This document shows positions 44,210 through 55,199 of a stretch of DNA of 64,000 nucleotides, in pieces. Numbering within the stretch: the first letter of the stretch is position 1; each line of letters begins with the position of its first letter. Source of the DNA: Acheta domesticus (Eukaryota > Arthropoda > Insecta > Orthoptera > Gryllidae). Location of the stretch: assembly GCA_031308135.1 (NCBI GenBank), contig JAHLJT010008446.1, positions 168,192,364-168,256,363 on the forward strand, read 5' to 3'. A model generated the notes under the pieces. That model saw only the letters and a program-made list of their open reading frames with translations. It was not told where the DNA came from and ran no database searches. A program made the position numbers and the translations under genes.

Positions 44210-45660
44210 ATGATGAGAAGACTACTGCTGGAGTCTTCAACGTTCAACAACTGCTGGAGTCTTCAACAATTATCCTGATTTGCCGCATAAAAGGAATTCA
44301 TACAAACTGTGTTTTTGAAATAATTAACGTGATTTGTTTCGGGCCGTAAATATAAATATGTTGAGTATATTACTATTGCATATTTTAGGTGTTTGATTTT
44401 GTATAAATGGGGATATCTAGTTTCATTTATTTCAAGTTTTATGCAATTTACGAATAGCCTGTACTCAATAAAATAAAATAATATTTTTTCAATGCAATTT
44501 TCATTATTTCAAAAATTTAGAGCCAATCTACCAAACCCAACGCCATATTTGGAATCTGTGCATCAAACATACCCTAAAATGGCTTTAACTTGCTTGGCAA
44601 GAAAATGTGTGTTGAGCAGTGTTATTTTTCCTAATGCTTTAGTTGCAACTTGTATTATTATTTTCGACGTTCCAATCACTGTTTATATTTTCTTCAGTTA
44701 TTTTATTTTGTAAATGATAATGTGGCTTTTGTCGAAAAAGTTATTTTATTGAATCATCCTAAAGAAGATACACCTTGAAGACTTTTTTCTATTCTTTTGT
44801 CGTTTATTCATTTTCCTTCATGTGGCTAACAATATTATTCGACAGACAAAAATCCGACCTATTCCAAATGCCTTAGTGGTGAAAAAACGCAGACTCTGGC
44901 ACTGCGAATGGTAATTTCAATATAGCTGCACGTTCGTAACATGTTTAAAAGTAAAGACCCTTGTGCGTAAAGCCTATCTGTCAGAAGACATTAATATTTA
45001 GAAAATAGTACAATTTTTGGAAAATGTTGGCACGATTACATGCTTTGTTTAATTAAAAATAAAGAGGGCTCTGATATCTCATAATATAATACTTATTCTT
45101 ATAATATATACTCGTAAGATTCGCCTTCCTCGTACCTGTACATTTGCATATTGTTCAAAACTAAAATTCTCGGGCCTAGGACACATCTTTCAGCATCATC
45201 AATATCTGAACAATTATTAAGAAAAAGCGAGTACTTTTGATTATTTAAGCAAAAAGAGCATCGCGTCGCGCAAGATCCTTCCACGAAACCTCCCTCAAAA
45301 TGCATTTCCTCCCCAAGTCGACGCCTTTTCCGACGCGATTTCGGAAAAATCGCAAAACTAATGTTATTACGGGCTTGCCATCGAATATCGAGATATTTCA
45401 ATGGAAACATTCGGAGCGCTCAGGCAGTCTAAGTACACTACGTGAAAGCCGCGAATTTATTTTCACAAAATGTGTCTCGTTCGAACAGCGATCACTCGAA
45501 TTTATCTTCTACATGTAGAATTTCAAGGCTTGTAGAAAGCATACAAGCACGATTTCTTGAACAGAGTTTAAAGCTGAAACTCCAGATAAAGTTTATACGA
45601 AAGCATGCGTTGGTTGGCTCTGCTTCATTTTATGCAATTCATACTAATAAAAGTAAATAT
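44210..45660. other. No gene seen
   Basis: AT-rich sequence with ORFs below 105 codons. The last syntrophin coding exon was looked for here on the minus strand, because it should lie downstream of 45667, but was not found. Confidence 0.4.
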
Positions 45661-45666
45661 ACTTAC

Positions 45667-45851
45667 CACTTCACCATCTTCTGACCCAAAATCTAACCAT
45701 AATAATCTGACACCATCGTCACCAGAAGTTCGAAGTTTCTCAAAAGGATATTTCCAAATTACTTTAGTCTCAGAATTGCTACATTCTGAAAGTGTAAAAC
45801 CTTCTTCATAGTGTAAAATTATCTGAGCAGGTTTACCTTGCCAAATACACC
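45667..45851 (-). CDS. Probable syntrophin PH-domain exon
   Basis: A 185-bp minus-strand exon lies between an acceptor (TTTGTTTCTTTATAG, ending 45852) and a perfect donor (GAAGTG followed by GTAAGT, intron from 45666). It encodes CIWQGKPAQIILHYEEGFTL, then IWKYPFEKLRTSGDDGVRLL and WLDFGSEDGEV. The W-x-YPFEKL-x-SxDDGxRLL-LDFG-x-GE pattern is the second half of the C-terminal PH domain of syntrophins, adaptor proteins of the dystrophin complex at the membrane. The PDZ exon would be upstream at higher coordinates, and the C-terminal FLSAK exon downstream; neither was seen. The identification rests on recalled motif similarity, so the gene name is left open. Confidence 0.6.
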
Positions 45852-46710
45852 CTATAAAGAAACAAATTACAATAGAAATAAGCATGTTAAAAATTGAAAT
45901 AAGATAAACCGAAAATTATACAGGATCTAACATTAATTCAAAATTAAATAATTCTTGCGAAAGTAGATGTCCTTGAATTTTATATTTAAACTTAAGTTAA
46001 GAATTTGATTAATTCGTTTTCGAAGTGCACAGTCAGATAGGAGGCGAAAATAGCAACTTGAAAAATAAAACTTAGTAATTATTCTTTCAATATTAATTCA
46101 ACATTATAATTCATTATACTATTAATGGCAATCAATACAGAACAGAGCGGATTTAAATACTTCTATATTTTTTAAATACTCGTGCACAACGTTTCGGAAT
46201 CTTATATGATCCCAGTTTCATGTGTGCTGCAAAATTAATACATTGGAAATTAGCTCGTATAAATTGCATACAAATTTACAACAATGACAAGATAAAACGA
46301 TATTGCAAGCACACATACATTTCTACCAATTAAACATAAATGTATATACATTTGCACCAAATGTGCATAAATTTATAATTATCCATAGAGTTATTGATGT
46401 GCCAGTGAATACAAATTACAACATTCATGTAAGAAGCAAAACTTAAAACAAACTTGTTAAAGTGAATACATAGTTACGAGTTCATTTCCAAGTAAGACAA
46501 GTAGTTCACATTGATACACGAGCTGGATTTAATCTCAATTTTTTTAAATCTCAGCTCGGTCCATAACCGAAATAACTCGCGGCTGCAAACAGCCCAGGAA
46601 CCGACTAATCTTTCTCTAACACGAGAATGAAAGGGATGAGGTGGTGGCCCCACAGAATCTTACAATATTCATCATTGTTAGAAATATATCTGTTCGAGTT
46701 GATATCATTC

Positions 46711-47155
46711 AATAAAAGAAATATTGCAGCAACTGTCTATGAATGAAATCGTTTTGAAATCGTGTGATCCTGTCGAGAGCTGTCTCTGGCGCCTCGCTCT
46801 TCTGGAGCACTGTCAACAGACTGTTTGGTTTCATTGCGCAGCACGAGCCTCACGCCTTCACGCGCGTCTCTATGCGAGCTGGCGGTCATTCCCCTTGCAT
46901 TTCAGGACCGTAACGATACCACAGTCAGCGCCACAAGATTGCTCTACTCCACGGTGATGGATTGTTAGGAACACATCGACGGCTGCCCTGGGGGGAGGGG
47001 ACGTGGTATACGTATATACGCATATTGGTATTTTTTGTTTGTGCGTTATTAAAGGTACACAATCGGTTCGATGAATGTTTGACGATTCTGAAGAGATTAT
47101 TTCTGTTTGGCGAATTTATTTTCATTTTACATCGGGTTTGTTGATTTAAAATGTG
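46711..47155. repeat. Dispersed repeat D, copy 2 (flanks with a unique core)
   Basis: Its flanks match 24825-24880 and 25165-25215. The core (about 46770-47090) is GC-richer and differs from copy 1. An ORF of 77 codons at 46724-46957 starts in the shared flank and has no known domain. Confidence 0.4.
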
Positions 47156-47159
47156 CATT

Positions 47160-49214
47160 TGACGAGAACACTTTTGTAGAAAAGTTCGTTGATATGATTG
47201 CGTGCAGTCCTCTTCCACGTAGTTATTTTGCTTCCTTGCCTGTGTATGTGTGAAAACTCGAACCACAATTTTTTTTGTAATTAGCTTCATAGTTGTCGTT
47301 GTTGTTGTTGCTATCGACGCTCCTGCTGCCGATGTCAAATCTTTCGAAACTAAGTTAGAATCTTTTCCGTGCTTGTGCATGCATTTTTGTGAGATTTTTA
47401 TCCTTGAGTTACTAAAAAATAGATGTGTTAAATATTTATTTTCCTGGCAATTCCGTTAGAACCTCTAGTATAGTTAAACTATTTGAATCAGAGGCGTCTC
47501 CTGACTAGTAGACGTGGGGATGCGATCATGATATTACAGTCTGAACGCATAATTCCAAATATTTAAAGTCTGCGTCATTCTACTTTACTCTGAAGTATTT
47601 TAGAAATGTAAGTTGCAAATTAGACACATTCTGAATCTTCCTTGAAAATCATTTTCTTATTGCATGCACTAACTTACATAAAACAATAAAACTAAAAAAA
47701 TAACCACAAAAAAGTACATACCTAATTTTTGAACTCGACACCTATTCGCGTTGTCTGAGTTGTCCATCACTATCTACCTTAAGATTTTCGGAATAGGAGA
47801 AAGAACTGCACGGAATTTCACGAATCCTGTCTATGACACAATGAAACATTTCACTACTGTTCCCTGCCACAAATAACCCACCCACTACCACAAATGAACT
47901 GGATGAGCTCGCCATGTCACACACGCGCAAGTTTTATTCTTTCGCGTTACAATTTCGAATTCACGATTCTCTTTAACATATCACCAACTGGCAAAGTAGC
48001 CTATTTAACGCACATTCAGTAGTAAACAGCATTTATGCTAGAACGCAGGACACACATGACGAACGAAATAACATCGCGCGCACCGTTTCGAGTTCACAGA
48101 TTGTCTCTGTCACACTATTTCCTTACATGATGGGAATGATCTTGTTTTGTCAGGCCCGCTAACACACACCGAGTTACCCAGTTGTACTGAATCAGGTTGA
48201 AATGTGATTAAGCATAGTTGGCAGACTTGCTTGACTTGTGAAGAAAGACAATCGTGCCGTGTGCCCCCCGCTCCCGGGTCACAATAATGGCACGTGACTT
48301 CTGGGATTCTCAGGCTTGCTGCCGAATTATGAGAGAGAGGAGGGCATCAGAGGAGGGGGTATGGAAGGTTATTGGGAGGGGATACACGAACGCCAATGAG
48401 AAGCCTTTGATGTGAGAAGCTATGTCACATCTCCGCAGTCGAAACCACGCAGTTTGCACATAGTGCATGGCCTTGAGTTCAATAACCTCGCCAACGAAGT
48501 GAGGTCGATCAAGGGATGTTTCTCAGCCCGTCACATCCAGCGAGGGGACTAACGCCTATTGGACCGCGCACGTAAATGACGGGAGGGATTAGAGAAACAG
48601 AGGGAGATACTTAACAGAAGAAAATAAAATACTTTACTGAAAATATTTTTAAATGATGGAAAACTAGGGGATGTAACACATCACTCGCATACATTGAGCA
48701 TATGCCACTGATTTGAATTGTGCAGAATGAATGAGCTTAAATGAATGTGACTTTTGCATTTGTAAAGTCACGATCAGGTGTTTAAATTAGAGTGTATGTG
48801 ACATGATTAAGTGAATTCTGCTTCGTGAATTTTTCATTTATGTGCCATCACTGAACTATTCTCTATCGTCGTCTGAGATTGTTTAACGGAAAAAGCCGAC
48901 AAAAGGTGGAGAAACAACTGTTAATGTAAACGTGTTCAAGTCATGAAGCAACGAAAATCCATAACTTGACATTGTTTGACGATAGATTAACTCATTCAGA
49001 ATCACTGAATCTGGTAGAATTTTATTTCGACATATGTATTAAACACGTATATTCATCTTCTCGTTCACAACTTCATCTTCTCGTCTCTCCCGCAACCAGC
49101 ACATGTTTTAGACAAGCTCCCAACGTAGACTCCGCATATGGCGTACTAAATTTTTAATCATGTAAATATGTAAAAACTATTAGTACAATTTTATGTAATT
49201 TTAAGTTTTTATAC
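47160..49214. other. No supported gene; one small exon-like ORF on the minus strand
   Basis: A minus-strand ATG at 47915 opens MASSSSSFVVVGGLFVAGNS and continues to a donor-like AAG/GTAGAT at 47778/47777, or to a stop at 47742. It could be a short first exon. I see no homology and no promoter proof, so it is unproven. The rest has only short ORFs, with a GC-richer stretch at 48240-48600. Confidence 0.25.
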
Positions 49215-50090
49215 TGTAACGAATATTGCATCATCTGCCGCCACTCCCAAATTGGACGATTCCGGGATATTCGCGGGTAGCCAAGAAGTGTGCCGCGAGT
49301 TCGGGAAGGGTCCAGGCGGGCGCCAGCCAGGTATAAATGCGCAGGGGCGATTTGTTCCCGGGTGGGGAACGAGGAAGGCAGTGAGAGCCGAGTGATGGCG
49401 GAGGGCAGAGAGCTGTGTTAGTGCGGAAGTGTTCAAGTGGCGGAAGTTAGTTAAAAGGGGTGGAACTGCATCAATCGGAGTTGAGAGACAAGGAATGTGT
49501 TTTTGGGGAGTGATAGTGGCTGTTGAGATTAGAGGAAGTGTGATGGATGTGGATATGTAACAGCAACAGGCGGCCATACGTGTTGGGCAAAGTGCGAATA
49601 TAAACGCGGACAGAGTAACGCTGTAGCGCTTTAGACTAATGAACAGCAATTTATTGTCTTACTAACCAAAATGTGGATGTAATCGGAAAGGATTCATGTG
49701 ATTAAGAAGAAGCGAATTTATTAGTTCACGGGCACGTGTACCAGAAAAGTGGTAATTTCCGAAATCTGATTTTGTGGTGCACGAAAGAAACATCGTGGTA
49801 AACGGACCCATATCTTTGTCGAGCAAGACGCAGTGGACACGACGTCGACGAGAAAATGGTGTAAAAGTGAATGCTGATTGAAACATTCCGGAAGAGCGCG
49901 GGCTTGAGGGGGTTGCGGCGGTATATCGCACCGGGGACGAGACCTCTTGCAGGGAGGGCGAGCACGAGCGGAGCCAACCGGAGCCGAGCGCAGGCGACGC
50001 CGCAGACAGCCGCGGAGACAATAACATGTGTATCAGAACATTTCGTGAGATGGATCTGTTAGAAAAGGTATAGTGGGCGGGCACTATGGT
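49215..50090 (+). promoter_or_regulatory. GC-rich promoter- or LTR-like segment
   Basis: It begins TGTAACGAATATTGC, has GGTATAAATGCG (TATA-like, 49330) followed by GTTCCCGGGTGGGGAACG, and stays GC-rich to about 50030. This composition and layout recall solo LTRs of insect Gypsy-type elements or a CpG-rich promoter. I found no second copy, no terminal CA and no flanking duplication in the window. Two minus-strand ORFs of 140-146 codons cross it but look like composition artefacts. Confidence 0.35.
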
Positions 50091-50278
50091 GTGTGATTAA
50101 CCAGATGCATAATGTTAATGAATGATTCTAATGAATCAGGGTAATCAAATCATTTGTGTCATCAAGTTTAGTCAATAATAAGTATTATCTTAGGGATTAC
50201 ATTCAAGTATGTTTACATGTGAGCTGTCAATGAGAAATAAAACAGTGCCATTTATTTTGTAACAAATTTAACTAATGC

Positions 50279-50279
<1 letters not shown>

Positions 50280-50325
<46 letters not shown>
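50280..50325. repeat. (AAT)n microsatellite
   Basis: About 15 uninterrupted AAT units. Confidence 0.95.
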
Positions 50326-50327
<2 letters not shown>

Positions 50328-50507
50328 AGTAGAGAGCACTTTCAATGGATTTCATTTAAAAACATGCCAAAAAGTGTCATATCAAGGTGATCCCCCAAAA
50401 ACCAACCCTGCTCCTTTCATCATTGTTTAAGATTACTTATGTGTGAGGCTTTCAGCTTACCTGTCTGGCAGCAGAACCAGGTAAAGTACGGTCACTATAT
50501 ATATTTT

Positions 50508-50718
50508 AAGAGAAACTCGGAAACCGTTGGACCGCTCTCTATGAAACTTGGCACTTCTACGAGTTTTTTTCACCCAGAAGGTTTATGAACTGTTAATTCG
50601 GTTACTCCACTACATAGTGCTCGAGAACAAAACTAAATATTCACGTCAAATGCAACCCGTAACACACTCGGCAGCATTTTGAATCTATATCGTTAAATAA
50701 CTCCTAAACGAGGCGTTC

Positions 50719-50719
<1 letters not shown>
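50508..50719. repeat. Dispersed repeat C, copy 2
   Basis: Aligns with 3650-3853. The copy ends exactly where the TAA microsatellite carrying Dong copy 2 begins (after GAGGCGTTCTA). Confidence 0.6.

Positions 50720-50767
<48 letters not shown>
50720..50767. repeat. (TAA)n microsatellite at the 5' side of Dong copy 2
   Basis: About 16 TAA units directly abut the element's 5' end (ACTCCACCTAGGGAG). Confidence 0.95.
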
Positions 50768-50769
<2 letters not shown>

Positions 50770-51271
50770 TCCACCTAGGGAGTACACGACCTTCCAGTTG
50801 GTGGTGGAGCTTGAGTACCCCCATGAGCCTGAGAGATATGTCAGTGGTAGCCTAGCTACTGGTAGGGCCTCCCTTGCTGAATAGGTTGAAGGTGAGGGGT
50901 CGACGAAGATGTGCTCCATTTTGAGGAGAGTGGGAAGTAAGTAGAGAGGGAAGGGTCTGGACCACTGGACTTCCTGCTATAGGCCCACGGAGGGTACAGG
51001 AGAGAAACTGGGTTGGCACACCAGGCCACTGATTAGAGTGGAGGCCTGAACCTTGCATTAGCCTGCGAAGGAGGCTGCCTTCAGCAGTCAGTGAAAATCC
51101 CGGGGGGTTTAGTAATGCCGACTGGCGATCGGAGGGACCCCTTGCTGGGCCCTGCGGGGGGATGCCCCGAGGCCACTATGGGTCGCAGTAACGGATGGCA
51201 GGAAACAACCCAAAGGTTAAGTGTGATCTGTGAACTCGAATTTGCTACCTGCGAATCTTCACTTGAAACCA

Positions 51272-51930
51272 ATGAGCAAAATGGATAGAACAAGCAATGT
51301 AATGAACCTTAACGTGCCTTGTTCTACCAATGCCCCATACCTGCTCAGAAACCGAGCTAATGTCACCTTGTCGACGTCTGCCATCCCACGGATGTTAGTC
51401 CCAGGGACCCAGAGCCGGCAGTAGCTCGAAGCCATCGTCAGAGATGGACACGGGATGAATTAAAGGAGGTAATGTGGTGCTTTTACTATGCAAAAGCGAA
51501 AAATGGGGGCTCAGAAATAGAAGTTTTTAAGATATGGAGAGAGCAGAACCCAGATATGAGACCTACCCTAGACTCAAAGAAGCTTGCCAGTCAACGACGA
51601 TGCATACTCAGCAGTGGAAAATTCACAGCAGAACAACTTGCAGACATCCAGAAAAACGCGGAGTATGTTCTTCGATCAAAGTATCCACATGACGAACCTT
51701 TAGAACCATCTAATATCCCAGAAAACGATGGTCCCCTTGAAGGTTCATCTCTTCCAAATGAAACATCCGTCAGTGGTGAAAATTCATCTGGCCATGAGTC
51801 ACACGATAAGGACATGATGCGGGACCTCCTCCGACGCGAGATAGTAGACTGGACTGAACAGGAAATTCGCATCATGGATCGAAAAAACAGGAAACTGCTT
51901 ACAATGCATCATGTTGCCCACCCGAGCTGA
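51272..51930 (+). pseudogene. Dong-type N-terminal region fused to post-RT segment by deletion
   Basis: It starts at the ATG 51272 (MSKMDRTSNVMNLNVPCST) and shifts frame near 51420. It continues as the 152-codon frame 51472-51930 (KAKNGGSEIEVFKIW ... LPNETSVSGENSSG ... LLRREI). Directly after LLRREI comes VDWTEQEIRIMDRKNRKLL and TMHHVAHPS, which belongs downstream of RT in copy 1 (8300-8340 region). The deletion junction therefore lies near 51842 and is in frame. The frame ends at a stop at 51928-51930. Confidence 0.7.
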
Positions 51931-52051
51931 TGTACATAGACTATGTGTCACGTAAGGAAGGAGGAAGAGGCCTCAGACAAATTGAAGCCTCCTAGCACAA
52001 TGCAATAACCGGGATGGGAAAGTATGTAGTCAGCCATCAAGTCACCCACTA

Positions 52052-52978
52052 ATGAGGCAGGTCATGAAATCTGACCGAAGAATGGGAAACAGAGGCATTG
52101 TAAGTGTAACAAGAAGCATTGCGAACAAGACTATGCAAGACACCCAGAATGACAGAGACACTGAACTTCTGATGCTACTTAACATGAAATTTGAGTCACA
52201 AAAAATCTTAAAGAAATCGTGGAGAGACAAACCACTCCACGGACAATATTTGAAACGAATGGACAAGGTGCAGATCAATAAAGATCGATCATTTATGTGG
52301 CTTAAAAGGGGAAGAATGAAGTCAGAATCGGAAGCACTTGTAATCGCTGCCCAAGATCAGGCCTTGAGAACACGACATTATGATAAAGCGGTTCTCAAAA
52401 TTTCCCAAGATGATAAATGCCGCATTTGTCAGGAACACGTAGAAACCATTGATCATATTGACTCAGCTTGTCCAATCCTAGCAAAGACAGAATACTTGAA
52501 AAGACACGACAGTGTGTGTAGCTACCTCCACTGGCAGATCTGTACCGCCCTCGAAGTTCCGAACACATGCCCCAAGTGGTACGAACACTCACCGAAACCG
52601 GTGACGTCTGTTGGATTGTGTACGATATTGTACGACCAACAAATTCAAACTGATCGCACGATAGCGGCAAACAAACCGGATATAGTCATCCGGGATTTGG
52701 AGAACAAATCGTGTTTACTTGATGTTGCTGTACCTTGCGATCAAAACGTCGTTACCAAGGAGGCAGAGAAACGTCTTAAATACAAGAGTTTGGAAATCGA
52801 GATCAGCGGAATGTGGGGCGTAAAAGCACAGGTCGTCACGATAGTTATCGGAGCTCTGGGATTTGTTCCGCAAAATTTGTGTAAGAACTTGTCTAAACTC
52901 CCAGGTAATTCAAAAGACTGGGAAGTGCAAGACATCGCTTTATTTGGAACAGCCCACATTTTGCGCAAAGTATTGTAG
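52052..52978 (+). CDS. Dong-type C-terminal ORF: CCHC motif and restriction-like endonuclease (308 aa)
   Basis: A 308-codon open frame. Residues 123-140 form a CCHC motif (CRICQEHVETIDHIDSAC, C-x2-C-x8-H-x4-C). Residues 208-230 carry the PD-(D/E)xK-type endonuclease core (KPDIVI ... LLDVAVPCD, with D210 and D224) followed by a K/E-rich helix (KEAEKRLKYKSLEIEI). In the family this domain nicks the target DNA that primes reverse transcription. The protein ends LFGTAHILRKVL. It is the intact remainder of a larger polyprotein: its upstream RT has been deleted, so it cannot work alone as a retrotransposase. Confidence 0.8.
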   Translation: MRQVMKSDRRMGNRGIVSVTRSIANKTMQDTQNDRDTELLMLLNMKFESQKILKKSWRDKPLHGQYLKRMDKVQINKDRSFMWLKRGRMKSESEALVIAAQDQALRTRHYDKAVLKISQDDKCRICQEHVETIDHIDSACPILAKTEYLKRHDSVCSYLHWQICTALEVPNTCPKWYEHSPKPVTSVGLCTILYDQQIQTDRTIAANKPDIVIRDLENKSCLLDVAVPCDQNVVTKEAEKRLKYKSLEIEISGMWGVKAQVVTIVIGALGFVPQNLCKNLSKLPGNSKDWEVQDIALFGTAHILRKVL

Positions 52979-53082
52979 AGGCACCGACAGTCCCTAGATC
53001 TACTCCTTAGGTAGCTGGTTGCAACCTGGAGTAGATTTTATATTCAGCCGACACATAACATCTTTAGTCGTGATTTAGAGGA

Positions 53083-53465
53083 ATAATAATAATCATAAAA
53101 AACAATAAAAACCCAAAGAAAGATTGGGAATCTTGCTTAGAATTCGCTGCTGTTTTGAAAATAAAAAAATTTTCTATTATGCTTTATATAATTTTAATTT
53201 TGAATTTAATTTTGGATTGTAAAACGAAAATCATGTACTTCATAATATAAATTATGTCGTCTTATTTCACGAGTTAGGCTACTGCCTGTTCCGTCCTCAC
53301 ATTGTCTCTCCATATTTTCGTTGGTCTTCCTACACCTCTTCCTTCTGATGTGTAACACAAGCTGCCTTCGGAGGTCTTCATTCTCTCTAAATGTTCTAGC
53401 CGTCTTCGCCCAGTCTTGCATTCTAAAATTAAATGCAATGACTTGTAGCTCTATTCTTATTACTT
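53083..53465. other. Short TAA remnant and unassigned sequence
   Basis: GAATAATAATAATC follows the Dong 3' end. The rest is AT-rich with a 71-codon minus-strand ORF (53206-53421) containing a basic RRQLVLHIRRKRCRKTN stretch, perhaps a decayed extension of the LINE relic next to it. Confidence 0.35.
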
Positions 53466-53469
53466 AAAA

Positions 53470-54060
53470 TTATATGACGAAATATTTCTTCTTTTCAGCT
53501 GCTCCACAATCATGTTCCATGCAGCCGTGTTGAAGGCATTTTTGACGTCTCATATAATCATCATAACCCATCGGTCGGTCGGTTTCGTCTTTGATGCCCA
53601 TCACACGTTCTACGGCCTGAATGGTTGATTTGTTTGTCTTGAAACCGTACTGACGGCATGACAAACCTCTCAGTTCTTCGATTTCCTTTTCCAGTCTTTT
53701 ATTTATAAGACCTTCATACAGTTTGCTCAATGTGTTTAGCATGCAGATTGGCCTGTACGATGACGGGTCTTGGGGTAGCTTTCCTGCTTTTGCGAGTAGC
53801 ACTAGCTTCGCCATCTTCCATGTTGTCGGTAATTCCTGATTGCTTAGAAGGATGTTCATTGCCTTCAGAATATAATGGGGAGCCACGTCTACAGCGATTT
53901 TTATTGCTTCAGGCGGAACCCCATCCAACCGTGGAGCTTTTCCTGATTTAATTTTGTTCGCCACTTGTCAGTTCTTCAATACGGAAGGGTTCGGCGCTGT
54001 CTAACGACGGGTGTTGTAGTACGCACTTCTTTCCCCTTGGAGATAGCTGAAGTGCTTTCT
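53470..54060 (-). pseudogene. R1-like reverse transcriptase fragment
   Basis: Minus strand from about 54060: LQHPSLDSAEPFRIEEL, a frameshift, then NKIKSGKAPRLDGVPPEAIK, the WKMAKLVLLAKAGK block, SSYRPICMLNTLSKLYEGLI, RQYGFKTNKSTIQAVERVM, and the start of the palm (QHGCMEHDCGAA, degenerate). Motif order matches the R1-like fragment at 22024-22695 but the proteins differ, so it is another family. KAPGPDG reads KAPRLDG. The YADD box and everything downstream are missing. Confidence 0.7.
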
Positions 54061-54109
54061 CTTTTTTCCTTTATAGGCAGGTAGACTAGAGTATTGTTTC
54101 TCAGACACC

Positions 54110-54960
54110 CTGTGACTATTTTATATCCCGTACCCCATACACAATTTGAACTAATCTCCTATTGTAATTCCATCTAGTGGGAGCTGCTTTTGGAAGCATT
54201 TTTAACCCCATTGTCTAGTGCATGGCAACGTTTAGGATATTGCGAGAAAAATGTTGATAAACCTGTTAAAGACAAAGAGTTTGAAAAATATTTTAGAGTC
54301 GTTGATTTTGAAAACTGCACCGTTTGCTCATAAATTGAATTTGATATTATCTCAGTCAAACATTGCAATAGGATATGCCGGTTTCACTTTAACCTGTAGT
54401 CCATTTAAATGACCAGCCACCCTCGCAGCATTGTCATAACTTTATGCAATAAGTTTTGATTCACATTTTAAATCTTCAACAATATCTCTTACAATTCTAT
54501 ATAAAGCTTCAGCCGTTCTGTCTGAAGAGACGTCTTGGAACCCTAGGAATCTCTCTTCAGCATTTCCTTCGGCATTTAAATAACGCACTAGTTTAGACGA
54601 TTGGCTTCGATTTCCGACATCTGTACACTCATCTAATAAAATGGCAACGAAATTACTATTATTTATTTCTTGTTTAATGTTTTGGAAATAAACATTTACA
54701 ACTGAAGATACGTCATTTTGAATCAAATTTGAAGGACCAACAAATACAGATGAATTCTCGATATGCTGCGCCAAAAGAGGAACATGTTTTGTTACTAAGT
54801 GTACCAAATCTTTAAAGTTTCCTATATTTTTGTGGAGTCAAATGACTCATCATGTCCGTGAAAACAGAGTTCGTGGAATCCTAGAGAGCACACATCAATG
54901 AGTTTCTTCAATATTCCGTGTTTTTTCTCAGTTTCGTTACGTTTCTGGTGCGAGTTTCAT
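54110..54960 (-). pseudogene. hAT-superfamily transposase relic (DUF4371-type)
   Basis: Minus strand: EKKHGILKKLIDVCSLGF and FHGHDESFD, a 1-nt frameshift near 54833, then 54442-54807 (FKDLVHLVTKHVPLLAQHIE, IKQEINNSNFVAILLDECTD, FQDVSSDRTAEALYRIV). After a stop come NAARVAGHLNG-like and TRWNYNRRLVQTVYGV-like remnants near 54110-54200. LxDExTDV with VSSDRTA matches the N-terminal catalytic region of hAT/ZMYM-like transposases. The C-terminal dimerisation domain is absent. Confidence 0.7.
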
Positions 54961-55016
54961 CTGTTCATCTAAGCGCTAGTAGTGTCCACGGACGGACGGA
55001 CGTTTTGCTTTCTATT

Positions 55017-55190
55017 GCTTTCTCGGTATCAAGGGACCAACAAAAGAGGGATTCTGGCTACACCACGTGTTAGGTTTCTTCCCCCCTTAAATTAGCAACT
55101 GGCTGTATCCACCTATTCGATATCAGGGCCCAGCAATTTTTTTTTCTGTCGAAAATCCATCGTTTTTTCGCGTAGCATTACATAACTTTT
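55017..55190. repeat. Dispersed repeat B, copy 2
   Basis: Aligns with 3234-3405, sharing ACACCACGTGTTAG and CATTACATAACTTTT. Preceded by GGACGGACGGACG. Confidence 0.6.
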
Positions 55191-55199
55191 TCTGAACTA

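Larger units (their letters stand above)
50768..53082 (+). mobile_element. Dong/R4-type LINE, copy 2, RT region deleted
   Basis: Both ends match copy 1: 5' ACTCCACCTAGGGAGTACAC and a 3' end before GAATAATAATAA. It spans only 2.3 kb because the middle of the ORF, including all of RT, is missing. TAA repeats flank both ends. It keeps the C-terminal endonuclease region in one open frame, better preserved than in copy 1. Confidence 0.85.

Noticed and set aside
47250..47459. Plus-strand ORF with a hydrophobic N-terminus (signal-peptide-like)
   Set aside because: Its hydrophobic run comes from a GTT/GTC-rich low-complexity stretch; no homology, splice or repeat support.
49209..50084. Two adjacent minus-strand ORFs of 146 and 140 codons
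   Set aside because: They lie over a GC-rich promoter- or LTR-like segment, use low-complexity Pro/Ser/Arg composition and show no domain.
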